Assembly: GCA_041602815.1 (NCBI GenBank)
Contig: JBFIFO010000018.1
Span: 1-37,822, forward strand
From: GCA-020356105 sp041602815
Lineage (GTDB): Bacteria; Pseudomonadota; Alphaproteobacteria; UBA8366; JADFVY01
DNA: 37,822 nucleotides
Reading direction: 5' to 3'
A program made the position numbers and the translations under genes. The notes under the pieces are model-generated. The model was not told where the DNA came from and ran no database searches. It saw only the letters and a list, made by a program, of their open reading frames with translations. Below are positions 16,620-24,165 of this stretch, in pieces (within the stretch, counting starts at the first letter, position 1; the number at the start of each line of letters is the position of its first letter).

Positions 16620-17000
16620 TCAGTGGTGATGGTGGCCGTGGCCGTGATCGTGATCGTCGCCGGTGCCGTCCTGGGCCTCGCGGTAGCCGACCAGTAGCGC
16701 GTCCATTGCCGCGTGCAGCCCGTCCGCGGCGGGCGGCAGCTGGCCGGTCAGGATGCCGGCGAGCCGCGCCAGCACGACCCCCTGGGCCTGCAGCTGTTCC
16801 AGCGTTGCGCCGTCGCCGGCAGCGCCGACGTCGTCGACGCATTTGCGCAGCACCGCCGAAAACAGGCGGTTCATGTAAGCATGGTCCGGGTCCGTCGCGG
16901 CGTCGCTGCCGGCGTCGGCCAGATAGCGGTCCGCAACGGCGCGGAACCGCTCGATGATCTGCTGTTCCAGCGGGGTTTCGCTCTCGATATCGCCGCACAT
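16620..17000 (-). CDS. Small protein with histidine-rich C-terminal tail, unknown function
   Basis: A 126-residue acidic, mostly helical protein with no signal peptide. It ends in DDHDHGHGHHHH, a natural metal-binding tail like those on nickel or zinc chaperones. I do not recognise the main body (about residues 1-110), which has amphipathic helices and two cysteines (residue 2 and about residue 54). The ATG at 17000 has GGAGG 9 nt upstream; the frame extending to 17120 lacks support. It is the first gene of a pair with the MarR regulator. Storage or delivery of Ni, Co, Zn or Cu is inference from the tail alone. Confidence 0.7.
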   Translation of the reverse strand: MCGDIESETPLEQQIIERFRAVADRYLADAGSDAATDPDHAYMNRLFSAVLRKCVDDVGAAGDGATLEQLQAQGVVLARLAGILTGQLPPAADGLHAAMDALLVGYREAQDGTGDDHDHGHGHHHH

Positions 17001-17144
17001 GTCCAGGCGCCTCCAGCTCGTCTCTCCCTGTCCTCGATTATGCGGGTTTCCGCGGCGCACACAAACCCGGAAATCCGCGGGACGCGTGCCGTCCCCAATT
17101 CGAACCGCTAGCCGGGGCATAGGAAGACGGTCTTGCTGGCCGGC

Positions 17145-17173
17145 TTGACACTCCCCGGCGCGCCCGCGACAGT
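17145..17173 (+). promoter_or_regulatory. Candidate promoter upstream of the TctA-TctB fusion
   Basis: A perfect TTGACA within CGGCTTGACA is followed after 17 nt by GACAGT (3 of 6 matches). It lies in the 298-nt divergent region between the His-tailed protein gene and the transporter, about 125 nt before the transporter ATG. The CGGCTTGAC context matches the candidate promoter before the AidB-like gene. Confidence 0.35.
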
Positions 17174-17298
17174 GGCCGGGCAGCGGCGCGCGAAGACGCC
17201 GACGGGAGAACGGTACGGGAGGAGTCCGTGGCGGGACGGATCAGCCGCACGGCCGGAGTTGCCGGGACGCGTGCCCGGCGCCGCGGTGGGGCGGGCTG

Positions 17299-19332
17299 AT
17301 GGACGGCGGCATGCTGGGGATGGCGGGCGAGGCCCTCCTGATCATGCTGGACCCGACACGGCTGGCGATCCTTACCGCGGCTGTCCTGATCGGCCTTGCG
17401 ATCGGCGTGATTCCGGGCCTCGGCGGCATCGTCGGCATGGCGCTGCTGATCCCCTTCACCTACACGATGGACCCGTACGCCGCGTTCGCCTTTCTCCTCG
17501 GCATGGCGGCGGTGACGACGACGTCCGACACGATCCCGGCGGTGCTGTTCGGCGTTCCCGGCACCACCGGGTCCGCCGCGACCGTGCTGGACGGCCACCC
17601 GCTGGCCAAGAAGGGCCAGGCCGGGCGGGCGTTCGGCGCCGGCTATGCCGCCTCGTTACTGGGCGGCGTGTTCGGTGCCCTGCTGCTGGCCGTCAGCATA
17701 CCGGTGCTGCGGCCGATCATGCTTTACGTCGGCTCGCCGGAACTGCTGGCGCTGACCGTGTTCGGCCTGTCGATGGTCGCGGTGCTCAGCGGCAACACGC
17801 CGCTGCGCGGCATCGGCGCCGCGGCGATCGGGCTGATGGTGGCGATGATCGGCGGCGATCCGCAGGCCGGCGAGCTGCGCTGGACGTTCGATTCGCTCTA
17901 TCTGTGGGACGGGCTGCCGCTGGTGCCGATCACGCTCGGCCTGTTCGCCGTGCCGGAGCTCATCGACATGGCGATCAAGCGCCGCAGCATCGCCGAGCAT
18001 GCGCCGCGCGACCGCGTCGTCGCCGGCCAGTGGCAGGGTATTCGCGACGTCTTCACCCACTGGTGGCTGATGTTGCGCTGCAGTCTCCTCGGCGCCGGGC
18101 TCGGCGCCATCCCGGGGATCGGCTCGGCGGTCATCGACTGGGTCGCCTACGGTCATGCCGCGCGCAGCGAGAAGAACACCGAGGGTTTCGGCGAAGGCGA
18201 CATCCGCGGCGTCATCGCCTCGGAAAGCTCGAACAACGCAAAGTCCGGCGGCGCGCTGGTGCCGACCATCGCGTTCGGCGTGCCGGGCAGCGCCTCGATG
18301 GCGCTGCTGCTCGGCGCGTTCCTGATGCACGGTCTGGTGCCGGGGCCGGAGATGCTGACCCGCAACCTCGACGTCACCTACGTGATCATCTGGAGCCTCG
18401 CGCTGGCCAACATCCTCGGAGCTGGGATCTGCCTGTTCAGCAGCAATCTCCTGGCGCGCATCGCGCTGGTCCGCTTCGGCGTGCTGCTGCCGATGGTGCT
18501 GGCCGTGGTGTTCATCGGCGCCTTTCAGGGCACGCGCAGCTGGGGCGACCTGTTCACGCTGCTGATCTTCGGCACCTTCGGCTGGTTCATGAAGCGCTTT
18601 CGCTGGCCGCGCCCGCCCCTCATCCTCGGCTTCGTGCTGGGCGGCATCTTCGAGCGGTACCTGTTCATCTCGGTCGAGCGCTACGGCGCCGACTGGCTGC
18701 TCCGCCCGGCGGTGATCGCCATCTTCGCGCTCGCGCTGTGGGGCATGTACCGACCGATGCGGCGGGCGTTCGCCAATTCCGGGGCCGGCCTCGCCGGCCT
18801 GCGCCTCGGCAATTTGCGGTTCGACTGGTCGACCCTGTTCACCGCGCTCATTCTGGCCGCGGTGGTCTATGCCCTGGTCCTTTCCACGGGGTGGCAGGAG
18901 ATTTCGGCACGGGTGCCGCGCATCGCCGGCGCCGTCGCCCTGCTTGCAGTGGCCGGCAGCCTGATCGGCCAGCTGCTGTCGCGGCAGGCGGAGGAGGCGG
19001 AATCCGGGCCATCCACCGCGGTCGACCTGGCCTCGGACACGGACGGGCTGCCGCGGCCGCTGTTCATCCGGCGCGCCGTGTCGTTTTTTTCGTGGCTGGC
19101 GCTGTTCATGGCGCTGATCTGGATGACCGGATTCCTGCCCGCGATCCTCCTGTTCGTCGGCGGCTACATGGTGCTTGAGGGCAAGGAACGCTGGTGGCTT
19201 GCACTGCCGCTGTCGATCGCCACCACCGGATTTTGCTGGTTCGTCTTCGACCGGCTGCTGGCGCTGCCGTGGCCGCGCTCGCTGCTCGGCGACCTGATCC
19301 CGCCGCTGCGCGCCGCCACCGGCTTGCTCTAG
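17299..19332 (+). CDS. TctA-TctB fusion, tripartite tricarboxylate transporter membrane subunit
   Basis: A 677-residue membrane protein. Residues 1 to about 500 are TctA, the large 12-helix permease: GVIPGLGGIVGMALLIPFTY near the start, TSDTIPAVLFGVPGTTGSAAT, a second AIPGIGSAVIDW, then ASESSNNAKSGGALVPTIAFGVPGS. Residues from about 510 form four more helices typical of TctB, the small subunit, joined by a polar linker (about 560-590). Normal TctA is about 500 residues and TctB about 150, and they are usually separate genes. The complex imports carboxylates using a periplasmic TctC protein and ion gradients. No TctC is adjacent; the copy at 26997 is a possible partner. The ATG is at 17299. 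The stop is 4 nt before that of the convergent EutA-like gene. Confidence 0.92.
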   Translation: MDGGMLGMAGEALLIMLDPTRLAILTAAVLIGLAIGVIPGLGGIVGMALLIPFTYTMDPYAAFAFLLGMAAVTTTSDTIPAVLFGVPGTTGSAATVLDGHPLAKKGQAGRAFGAGYAASLLGGVFGALLLAVSIPVLRPIMLYVGSPELLALTVFGLSMVAVLSGNTPLRGIGAAAIGLMVAMIGGDPQAGELRWTFDSLYLWDGLPLVPITLGLFAVPELIDMAIKRRSIAEHAPRDRVVAGQWQGIRDVFTHWWLMLRCSLLGAGLGAIPGIGSAVIDWVAYGHAARSEKNTEGFGEGDIRGVIASESSNNAKSGGALVPTIAFGVPGSASMALLLGAFLMHGLVPGPEMLTRNLDVTYVIIWSLALANILGAGICLFSSNLLARIALVRFGVLLPMVLAVVFIGAFQGTRSWGDLFTLLIFGTFGWFMKRFRWPRPPLILGFVLGGIFERYLFISVERYGADWLLRPAVIAIFALALWGMYRPMRRAFANSGAGLAGLRLGNLRFDWSTLFTALILAAVVYALVLSTGWQEISARVPRIAGAVALLAVAGSLIGQLLSRQAEEAESGPSTAVDLASDTDGLPRPLFIRRAVSFFSWLALFMALIWMTGFLPAILLFVGGYMVLEGKERWWLALPLSIATTGFCWFVFDRLLALPWPRSLLGDLIPPLRAATGLL

Positions 19333-19336
19333 CGGC

Positions 19337-20851
19337 TTATCCGCCGGCCGCGAACAGCAGCGACTTGATGACGACGGGGACGACGCCGGATGGCTCCAGG
19401 CGTCGGCCGAGATCGACATAGTCGAAATCCTTCAGTGTCAGCCCGTCGATCGAGATCACGGCGCCGCCCGGCGCGACTTCGTCGTGCAGGATGCGGCCGA
19501 GCGTTTGGCCGACGTCGCCCTCGCTGAGCAGGACCAGGCAGCCCTGCGGTCCGCACGATTGCGGCAGCGCATCTGCGATCCCCCTGGCGAGCGCGTGCAG
19601 CCGGGCATGGCTGGGGTCGCCGTGCCAACGGAAGGCCAGTGCCAGCATGCGCGCGCCGTCGGCGAGGTCGTGTCGTGTGAGGCCGGCCCGCACGACCGCG
19701 GCGACGGCAGGCGAATCGATCGTTCCCGCCAACGGGAAGTCGCAAAAGACCACCGGCAGGTTGGCGGCGGGCAGGACGTCCGGATCGGTCACCAGAATCG
19801 TGTTGCCGCTGACCTGCACCGTGAATTGCGACGCGCCAACGACGGTGGCGCGGATGCCCTGGCCCGGGTCCCAGATCTCCGCCGGCGCCCCTCCATCGGC
19901 CAGCGCGTGGCCGAGCGCGTGGGCGAACGCCGGGCCGAGGTCGCCGAAGTCGCCGCTCTCGCGCCCGAACAGAAACTCCGCAACGCCGCCGGAAAAGGTG
20001 ACCGCGTCGGGCCGTGGCGTCGCCGGCAGGCCGTCGGTGAGCATGAGCTCGGCGGCGCAGCCCTGCGGCGGCTCCTGGCGTGCCAGTCGCAGGACGATAT
20101 CGGTCATCGCGCACACGAGGGCGCGTCCGGCTTCGGCGTCCGGCGTATCTCCGATCTCCAGCTGCAGGCCGAGATGGCGGGCCAGCCGCTGCACCGGCTC
20201 CTCCAGGCGGGTAATCCGCCCCTTGCGGTCGCGGACGATAAGGCGGCCGCCGACCGCCACCGCGGCGGTGGCCAGGATCTCGCCCCCACGGACCAGCGCG
20301 AACTTCGTCGTGCCACCGCCGATGTCGACGTTGAGGATGACGTTGCGGTGCTGGCGCGACAGGGCGACCGTGCCGGAGCCCTGCGCCGCCAGCGCGGATT
20401 CCATGTGATGGCCGGCCGAGGCGCAGACGAACTTGCCGGACTCGGCGGCGAACAGGTCGGCGATGGCGCGGGCGTTGCGGCGCTTCAAAGCCTCGCCGGT
20501 CAGGATCACCGCGCCGCTGTCGATCGACTCCGGCGTGACCCCCGCGTCGCGGTAGCCGCCGCGGATGAAGGCGTCGAGCGCCGGCGCATCGATCGTGAAA
20601 TCCGCATCGTAGGGCGTCAGCATCACCGGCGAGCGCCACAGCTCGTCCCGGCCGACCACGACGAAGCGGCTCGAAAGGCCGGTCGCGACGCGCTGCAGAT
20701 GCATGCGCGAGATCATGAAATGGCTGGTCGAGGAGCCGATGTCGATGCCGACGGTCGTCATCTCGACATTGTCGGCCTGCCAGATCGTCTCGCTCAGGCG
20801 CTCCGCCTGCTCCGGCGTGACGTGGATATGCGAGAACTCGACGTCGTGCAT
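19337..20851 (-). CDS. EutA-like ATPase (ethanolamine ammonia-lyase reactivase family)
   Basis: A 504-residue protein of the EutA family, of the actin/HSP70 ATPase fold. The phosphate-1 loop is VGIDIGSSTSHFMISR (about residues 34-49), the second phosphate motif is NVDIGGGTTKFALV (about residues 173-186), and FSGGVAEFLFG lies around residue 285. EutA proteins swap damaged cobalamin out of ethanolamine ammonia-lyase with ATP. No eutB or eutC, nor any B12 enzyme, is in view, so another client protein is likely here. An N-terminal 30 residues precede the usual EutA start. It is the last gene of a leftward group with the bicupin (21 nt upstream) and the TenA-like protein. The ATG at 20851 has only a weak ribosome site. 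Confidence 0.83.
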   Translation of the reverse strand: MHDVEFSHIHVTPEQAERLSETIWQADNVEMTTVGIDIGSSTSHFMISRMHLQRVATGLSSRFVVVGRDELWRSPVMLTPYDADFTIDAPALDAFIRGGYRDAGVTPESIDSGAVILTGEALKRRNARAIADLFAAESGKFVCASAGHHMESALAAQGSGTVALSRQHRNVILNVDIGGGTTKFALVRGGEILATAAVAVGGRLIVRDRKGRITRLEEPVQRLARHLGLQLEIGDTPDAEAGRALVCAMTDIVLRLARQEPPQGCAAELMLTDGLPATPRPDAVTFSGGVAEFLFGRESGDFGDLGPAFAHALGHALADGGAPAEIWDPGQGIRATVVGASQFTVQVSGNTILVTDPDVLPAANLPVVFCDFPLAGTIDSPAVAAVVRAGLTRHDLADGARMLALAFRWHGDPSHARLHALARGIADALPQSCGPQGCLVLLSEGDVGQTLGRILHDEVAPGGAVISIDGLTLKDFDYVDLGRRLEPSGVVPVVIKSLLFAAGG

Positions 20852-20872
20852 GCCGCCGCTCGCCGCGCGCCG

Positions 20873-21997
20873 TCAGCCCGTCGCCTTGCGGGCCCGGGCC
20901 TCGTCGATGTGGGCGCCCATGCGCGACTCGACGCCGTTGCGGTCCAGCTCCTCCAGATAGATCCGGTGGATGCGCGGGTCTTGGTCGGCATACTCGATCT
21001 GGCGGCCGCCGTCGCGCACGTTGACGTCGACGCCGGCGAACAGGTTGCGCTTTTCCGCAGTGAACGGGTAGCGCAGGCTGCCCAGCGCGACCGCCAGATA
21101 GCGCGACGGGTGCGGCGCCGTGTTGTAGTGCTGGTGATACATCATGTCCGGCGGCGCGAAGACCCAGCCGTGTTTCCAGTCGATGCGCACGAAATCATCG
21201 TCGCCCTCGTACCACAGCAGCGAATAGCCGTGCCCGGTAACCGCGTAGACGTGGAAGTCGGCGCCGTGCCGGTGCGCCTTCTTGTAGGTGCCGACCGGCA
21301 TCTCTGACGAGTGCGCGTGCATGGTCCCGTCGGCGAGGATGAACTTCATGTTCGAGCTGCCGGCGCCGCGCTGCTCCCATGTCTGCAGCTCGAAGGCGGC
21401 AAGGTCGGGAATGAAGTTGGTCTCCCACATGTGGCGGCCCGGCCGCACCGGAATGAAATCGCCCTCTCCGGCGAAATAGCGCGACTCGCCTTCGCGTTCG
21501 GCGAACCGGAACGGGTTGTCGAAGATGAACCGGTCGTTGTGGAACAGGTTGATCATGATCGGCGCGTTCGTCGTCGAGGCCAGCCGCGCCGGTTCCTGGC
21601 CGCTGCCGTTGAAGTGCTGGTAGCGGCAGTTGAGCGGCAGCGCGAACAGGCTCTTCGGGCCCCACTCGAAGCTGTGCCGCCGGCCGTCCATGGTCTCGAT
21701 CACCGTGTTGCCGCGCCCGGACAGGACGTAGATCACCTCCTCGAACATATGCTGCTGCGGCGCGCCCTGTGCCCCGGGCGCCAGCTCGAGCACGAAGATC
21801 GAGACGAAATCGCCGCGCCCTTTCAGGTGCACGATCGCGCCGTCGCAGCCGAACCGGGACCACGGCGCGGTGTCGACGCCAAGCAGGTCGACGCCGAAGT
21901 CCTCGACGACCGGCACGCCTTCGCCGGCGGCCCAGTCGCCGTAGGGGTCGAGCAGCAGCTTCAGATTCGCATCCGTTGCAATCGATTTTTCCGCCAT
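20873..21997 (-). CDS. Bicupin-domain protein
   Basis: A 374-residue protein with two cupin folds. The N-terminal domain (about residues 60-170) has QQHMFEEVIYVLSGRGNTVIE, where one histidine and EE remain of the metal motif. The C-terminal domain (about residues 230-330) has the fuller set KKAHRHGADFHVYAVTGHGYSLL and later PPDMMYHQHYNTAPH. The arrangement is like gentisate-dioxygenase-type bicupins, so a metal-dependent dioxygenase or isomerase is possible. The catalytic centre would be in the C-terminal domain. The product is unknown. Start taken at 21997 (MAEKS); 22012 is also in frame, and neither has a strong ribosome site. It lies between the TenA-like and EutA-like genes in the same direction. 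Confidence 0.82.
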   Translation of the reverse strand: MAEKSIATDANLKLLLDPYGDWAAGEGVPVVEDFGVDLLGVDTAPWSRFGCDGAIVHLKGRGDFVSIFVLELAPGAQGAPQQHMFEEVIYVLSGRGNTVIETMDGRRHSFEWGPKSLFALPLNCRYQHFNGSGQEPARLASTTNAPIMINLFHNDRFIFDNPFRFAEREGESRYFAGEGDFIPVRPGRHMWETNFIPDLAAFELQTWEQRGAGSSNMKFILADGTMHAHSSEMPVGTYKKAHRHGADFHVYAVTGHGYSLLWYEGDDDFVRIDWKHGWVFAPPDMMYHQHYNTAPHPSRYLAVALGSLRYPFTAEKRNLFAGVDVNVRDGGRQIEYADQDPRIHRIYLEELDRNGVESRMGAHIDEARARKATG

Positions 21998-22072
21998 AGC
22001 ATGTCCGTCCATGCAAAACCGCGCGCCCGGGCCCGCGCCGGGTCGCGCACCGAATCCCCGATGACGGCGCCG

Positions 22073-22816
22073 TCAGGCGGCGTTGGACAGCTTCTCGTTC
22101 AGCTCGTCGCCGGCGTCGCCGATGCCGTTCAGATACAGCTCCCAGATCTCCAGGTTGCGCCGGCAGGCGAGCACCACCTCGTCCTCCATGCCCAGCTCCT
22201 CTGCGTATTTGGCGACGGTGTTCCATCCCAAATCGGAATGCGCGACATCCGCCTCCTCGTGCAGCTCGAAAAAGCCGAGCTTTTCGTTCGGCACGCCCAG
22301 AACCTCGTTCCAGCGCTTGCGCTCCAGCCCGAACCAGCCATGCGGCCTTGTCGGCCCGCTCCCGTATCCGGGCACGTTGGCGCGTTCGGCGCAGGTGTTG
22401 CCGACGAGTCCTTCCAGCCAGTGCCGGTTGCCCATGATCGCCTCCCAGGCGAGCCAGGCGATGCGGGTCGTCTGCAGGGGCTCGGCCGCCCGGATATCCT
22501 CGCGCGTCATGCCGATCTGCGTGCCGAGCTCCTCGAGAATTGCGAAGTGCGGCAGGCCGCCGCCATGTTCGTCGTCGGCGATGATCTCGTCGATGCAGGC
22601 GTCGACGATGCCGATGCGCACGTCCCAGTCCGGCGTGTTCGTCGCGACCTTCAGCTTGAGGACCGAGTTGCGGTACATCGAGTTCTGCCGGTGCTGATAT
22701 ACGAACATCTTGGCCCGGCCGAGGTTGAACGGCTCGTGGAAGAACCTGCAGCGATCGCAGAACTCGTGAACTTCCCTGTCTAGTCGCTCGACGACCGAGC
22801 TACTGCTGTCAGCCAT
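22073..22816 (-). CDS. TenA/PqqC-like (haem-oxygenase-fold) iron-type redox protein
   Basis: A 247-residue, all-helical soluble protein of the TenA/PqqC haem-oxygenase-like superfamily, which includes diiron oxygenases. Possible metal ligands cluster on helices at E77 with H84 and H90, and in the segment FFELHEEADVAHSDLGW (E184, H186, E187, H193). PqqC itself uses no metal and TenA hydrolyses thiamine precursors, so the diiron reading is inference from the E/H pattern. The ATG at 22816 is preceded by GGGAGAGG; the longer frame to 22909 is low-complexity. It lies 150 nt after the LysR gene and 75 nt before the bicupin, all leftward, which suggests one catabolic or biosynthetic unit. Confidence 0.75.
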   Translation of the reverse strand: MADSSSSVVERLDREVHEFCDRCRFFHEPFNLGRAKMFVYQHRQNSMYRNSVLKLKVATNTPDWDVRIGIVDACIDEIIADDEHGGGLPHFAILEELGTQIGMTREDIRAAEPLQTTRIAWLAWEAIMGNRHWLEGLVGNTCAERANVPGYGSGPTRPHGWFGLERKRWNEVLGVPNEKLGFFELHEEADVAHSDLGWNTVAKYAEELGMEDEVVLACRRNLEIWELYLNGIGDAGDELNEKLSNAA

Positions 22817-22966
22817 GATCCTCTCCCGTATGTCGCGACGCGGGCCACGGGCTGGCCCGGGTCTCCCCGCCAAGGTTGGATCAAGGCTAGCGGATAAGCG
22901 CCGTGGCAAGGCAAAACAAAAATGCGATGGTGTCCAAACCGGTCGGCTATGACCCTGCCGGACGGG

Positions 22967-23908
22967 TCAGGCGCTGGCCCGCAGCTCCTGCACCACGCCG
23001 CGCCAGCCGGCGATCCCGCCATCGATCATCTCGACCGTGATGTCGCGCACCAGGTCGGCGACCGACAGGAAGGCTTTCGAGGGTGGGCGTTCGTGCGAAT
23101 AGGCGAGATAGAGCGTGCGTTCGATCTCCGGCCCGACGATGCGGTTGGCGCGCAGCGTACCATTGCCGACGGCGGCGCGCACGGCGCCCAGCGGCAGGAT
23201 CGTGTTCCCGAAGCCGCGCTTGACGAATTCGCGGATCATCGGCACCGAATCGACCTCGCAGGCGACGTCGACCTCGGCGCCGATGCTCCTGGCCGCCTCG
23301 TCGACCTGCAGCCGCAACAGGTGCGGCCGGCTGGGCAGCACCAGCGGATCGGACAGCGCCTTGGCCAGTTTGACCGGCTCGGCGCCGCCGTCGCCCGGCG
23401 GCCGAATGAAGTACAGCACCTCCAGCGCCAGCCGCTCGACCTCGATATCGCCGGTGGCGTTGGGATTGTACGTCAGCGCTAGGTCGATCTTGCCCTTGTC
23501 GACCCACTCCATGAGCTGTTCGCTCAAACCTTCGGAGATGCTGAGCGCGACTTCCGGGTACATTTCGCGGACGCGGTCCGCCAGCGTGGTGCCGAGGAGC
23601 TGACTGGTGGTCGGCGACAGGCCGATGGTCACGCGCCCACGCGGCGATTGCGAATGGTCCTGAAGGTCCTGGCGTGCGCGCTCGACCTGCCGCAGGATAA
23701 CCTCGGCATGCTCGGCGAGCAGGAGGCCGGCCTCGGTCGGGGTGACACCGCGCGAATGGCGCTGGAATAACTGAACGCCCAGCTCGGTTTCCAGCTTGCG
23801 GATCTGCAGCCCGAGGGCCGGCTGCGCGATGTAGAGATGCTCCGAGGCCTTGGTGATGCTTTTATAGCGGAGCACGCCCAGAAAGAAGCGTAACCCTTTG
23901 ATATCCAT
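22967..23908 (-). CDS. LysR-family transcriptional regulator
   Basis: A 313-residue LysR regulator. The winged helix-turn-helix lies at about residues 3-62 (FFLGVLRYKSITKASEHLYIAQPALGLQIRKLE, then LFQRHSRGVTPTEAG). The effector-binding domain starts near residue 90 (RVTIGLSPTTSQLLG). The opening and HTH resemble the Nac/Cbl-like group, many of which respond to aromatic or nitrogen/sulphur signals. The ATG at 23908 has GGAG upstream. It is divergent from the UbiD gene, with a 257-nt region containing a 10-nt-phased direct repeat and a large stem-loop. It most likely controls the UbiD operon, its own group, or both. Confidence 0.92.
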   Translation of the reverse strand: MDIKGLRFFLGVLRYKSITKASEHLYIAQPALGLQIRKLETELGVQLFQRHSRGVTPTEAGLLLAEHAEVILRQVERARQDLQDHSQSPRGRVTIGLSPTTSQLLGTTLADRVREMYPEVALSISEGLSEQLMEWVDKGKIDLALTYNPNATGDIEVERLALEVLYFIRPPGDGGAEPVKLAKALSDPLVLPSRPHLLRLQVDEAARSIGAEVDVACEVDSVPMIREFVKRGFGNTILPLGAVRAAVGNGTLRANRIVGPEIERTLYLAYSHERPPSKAFLSVADLVRDITVEMIDGGIAGWRGVVQELRASA

Positions 23909-23970
23909 TTTTATTTTCTCCTACCTGCCGCCAGAGATAATCGGCTTGGCTACCGCCCCCGTCAAGCAGT

Positions 23971-23986
23971 TTGTATATGATTGTAT
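23971..23986. repeat. Phased direct repeat TTGTAT in LysR/UbiD divergent region
   Basis: TTGTAT occurs at 23971-23976 and again at 23981-23986, one helical turn apart, in an AT-rich patch 62 nt upstream of the LysR start. It is a candidate regulator half-site pair. Confidence 0.35.
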
Positions 23987-24033
23987 CCAGAGCCCGCCGG
24001 CTCCGGGGCCGGTGTGCCGACGGCGCCAGATAG

Positions 24034-24082
24034 GGGCGGCTTGTAGACGAACCAGAAAAAGTTCTGGCGAAACAAGCCGCCC
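24034..24082 (+). promoter_or_regulatory. Composite stem-loop in the UbiD leader
   Basis: The outer arms GGGCGGCTTGT (24034-24044) and ACAAGCCGCCC (24072-24082) pair perfectly over 11 bp. Inside, CCAGAA and TTCTGG (24052-24067) form a second 6-bp stem with an AAAG tetraloop. The internal loop is AGACGAA on one side and CGAA on the other. It ends 83 nt before the UbiD start codon and has no following T-run. It could be a regulatory RNA leader or a DNA operator. No match to a known riboswitch is recognised. Confidence 0.6.
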
Positions 24083-24165
24083 GTCCATAAAGCTTGGCAC
24101 CGGACCGCGCCGGGCAAACGCGCGCGGACCCGATGCGTTGGCGGGAAGAACAGGGGAACGGTCAG

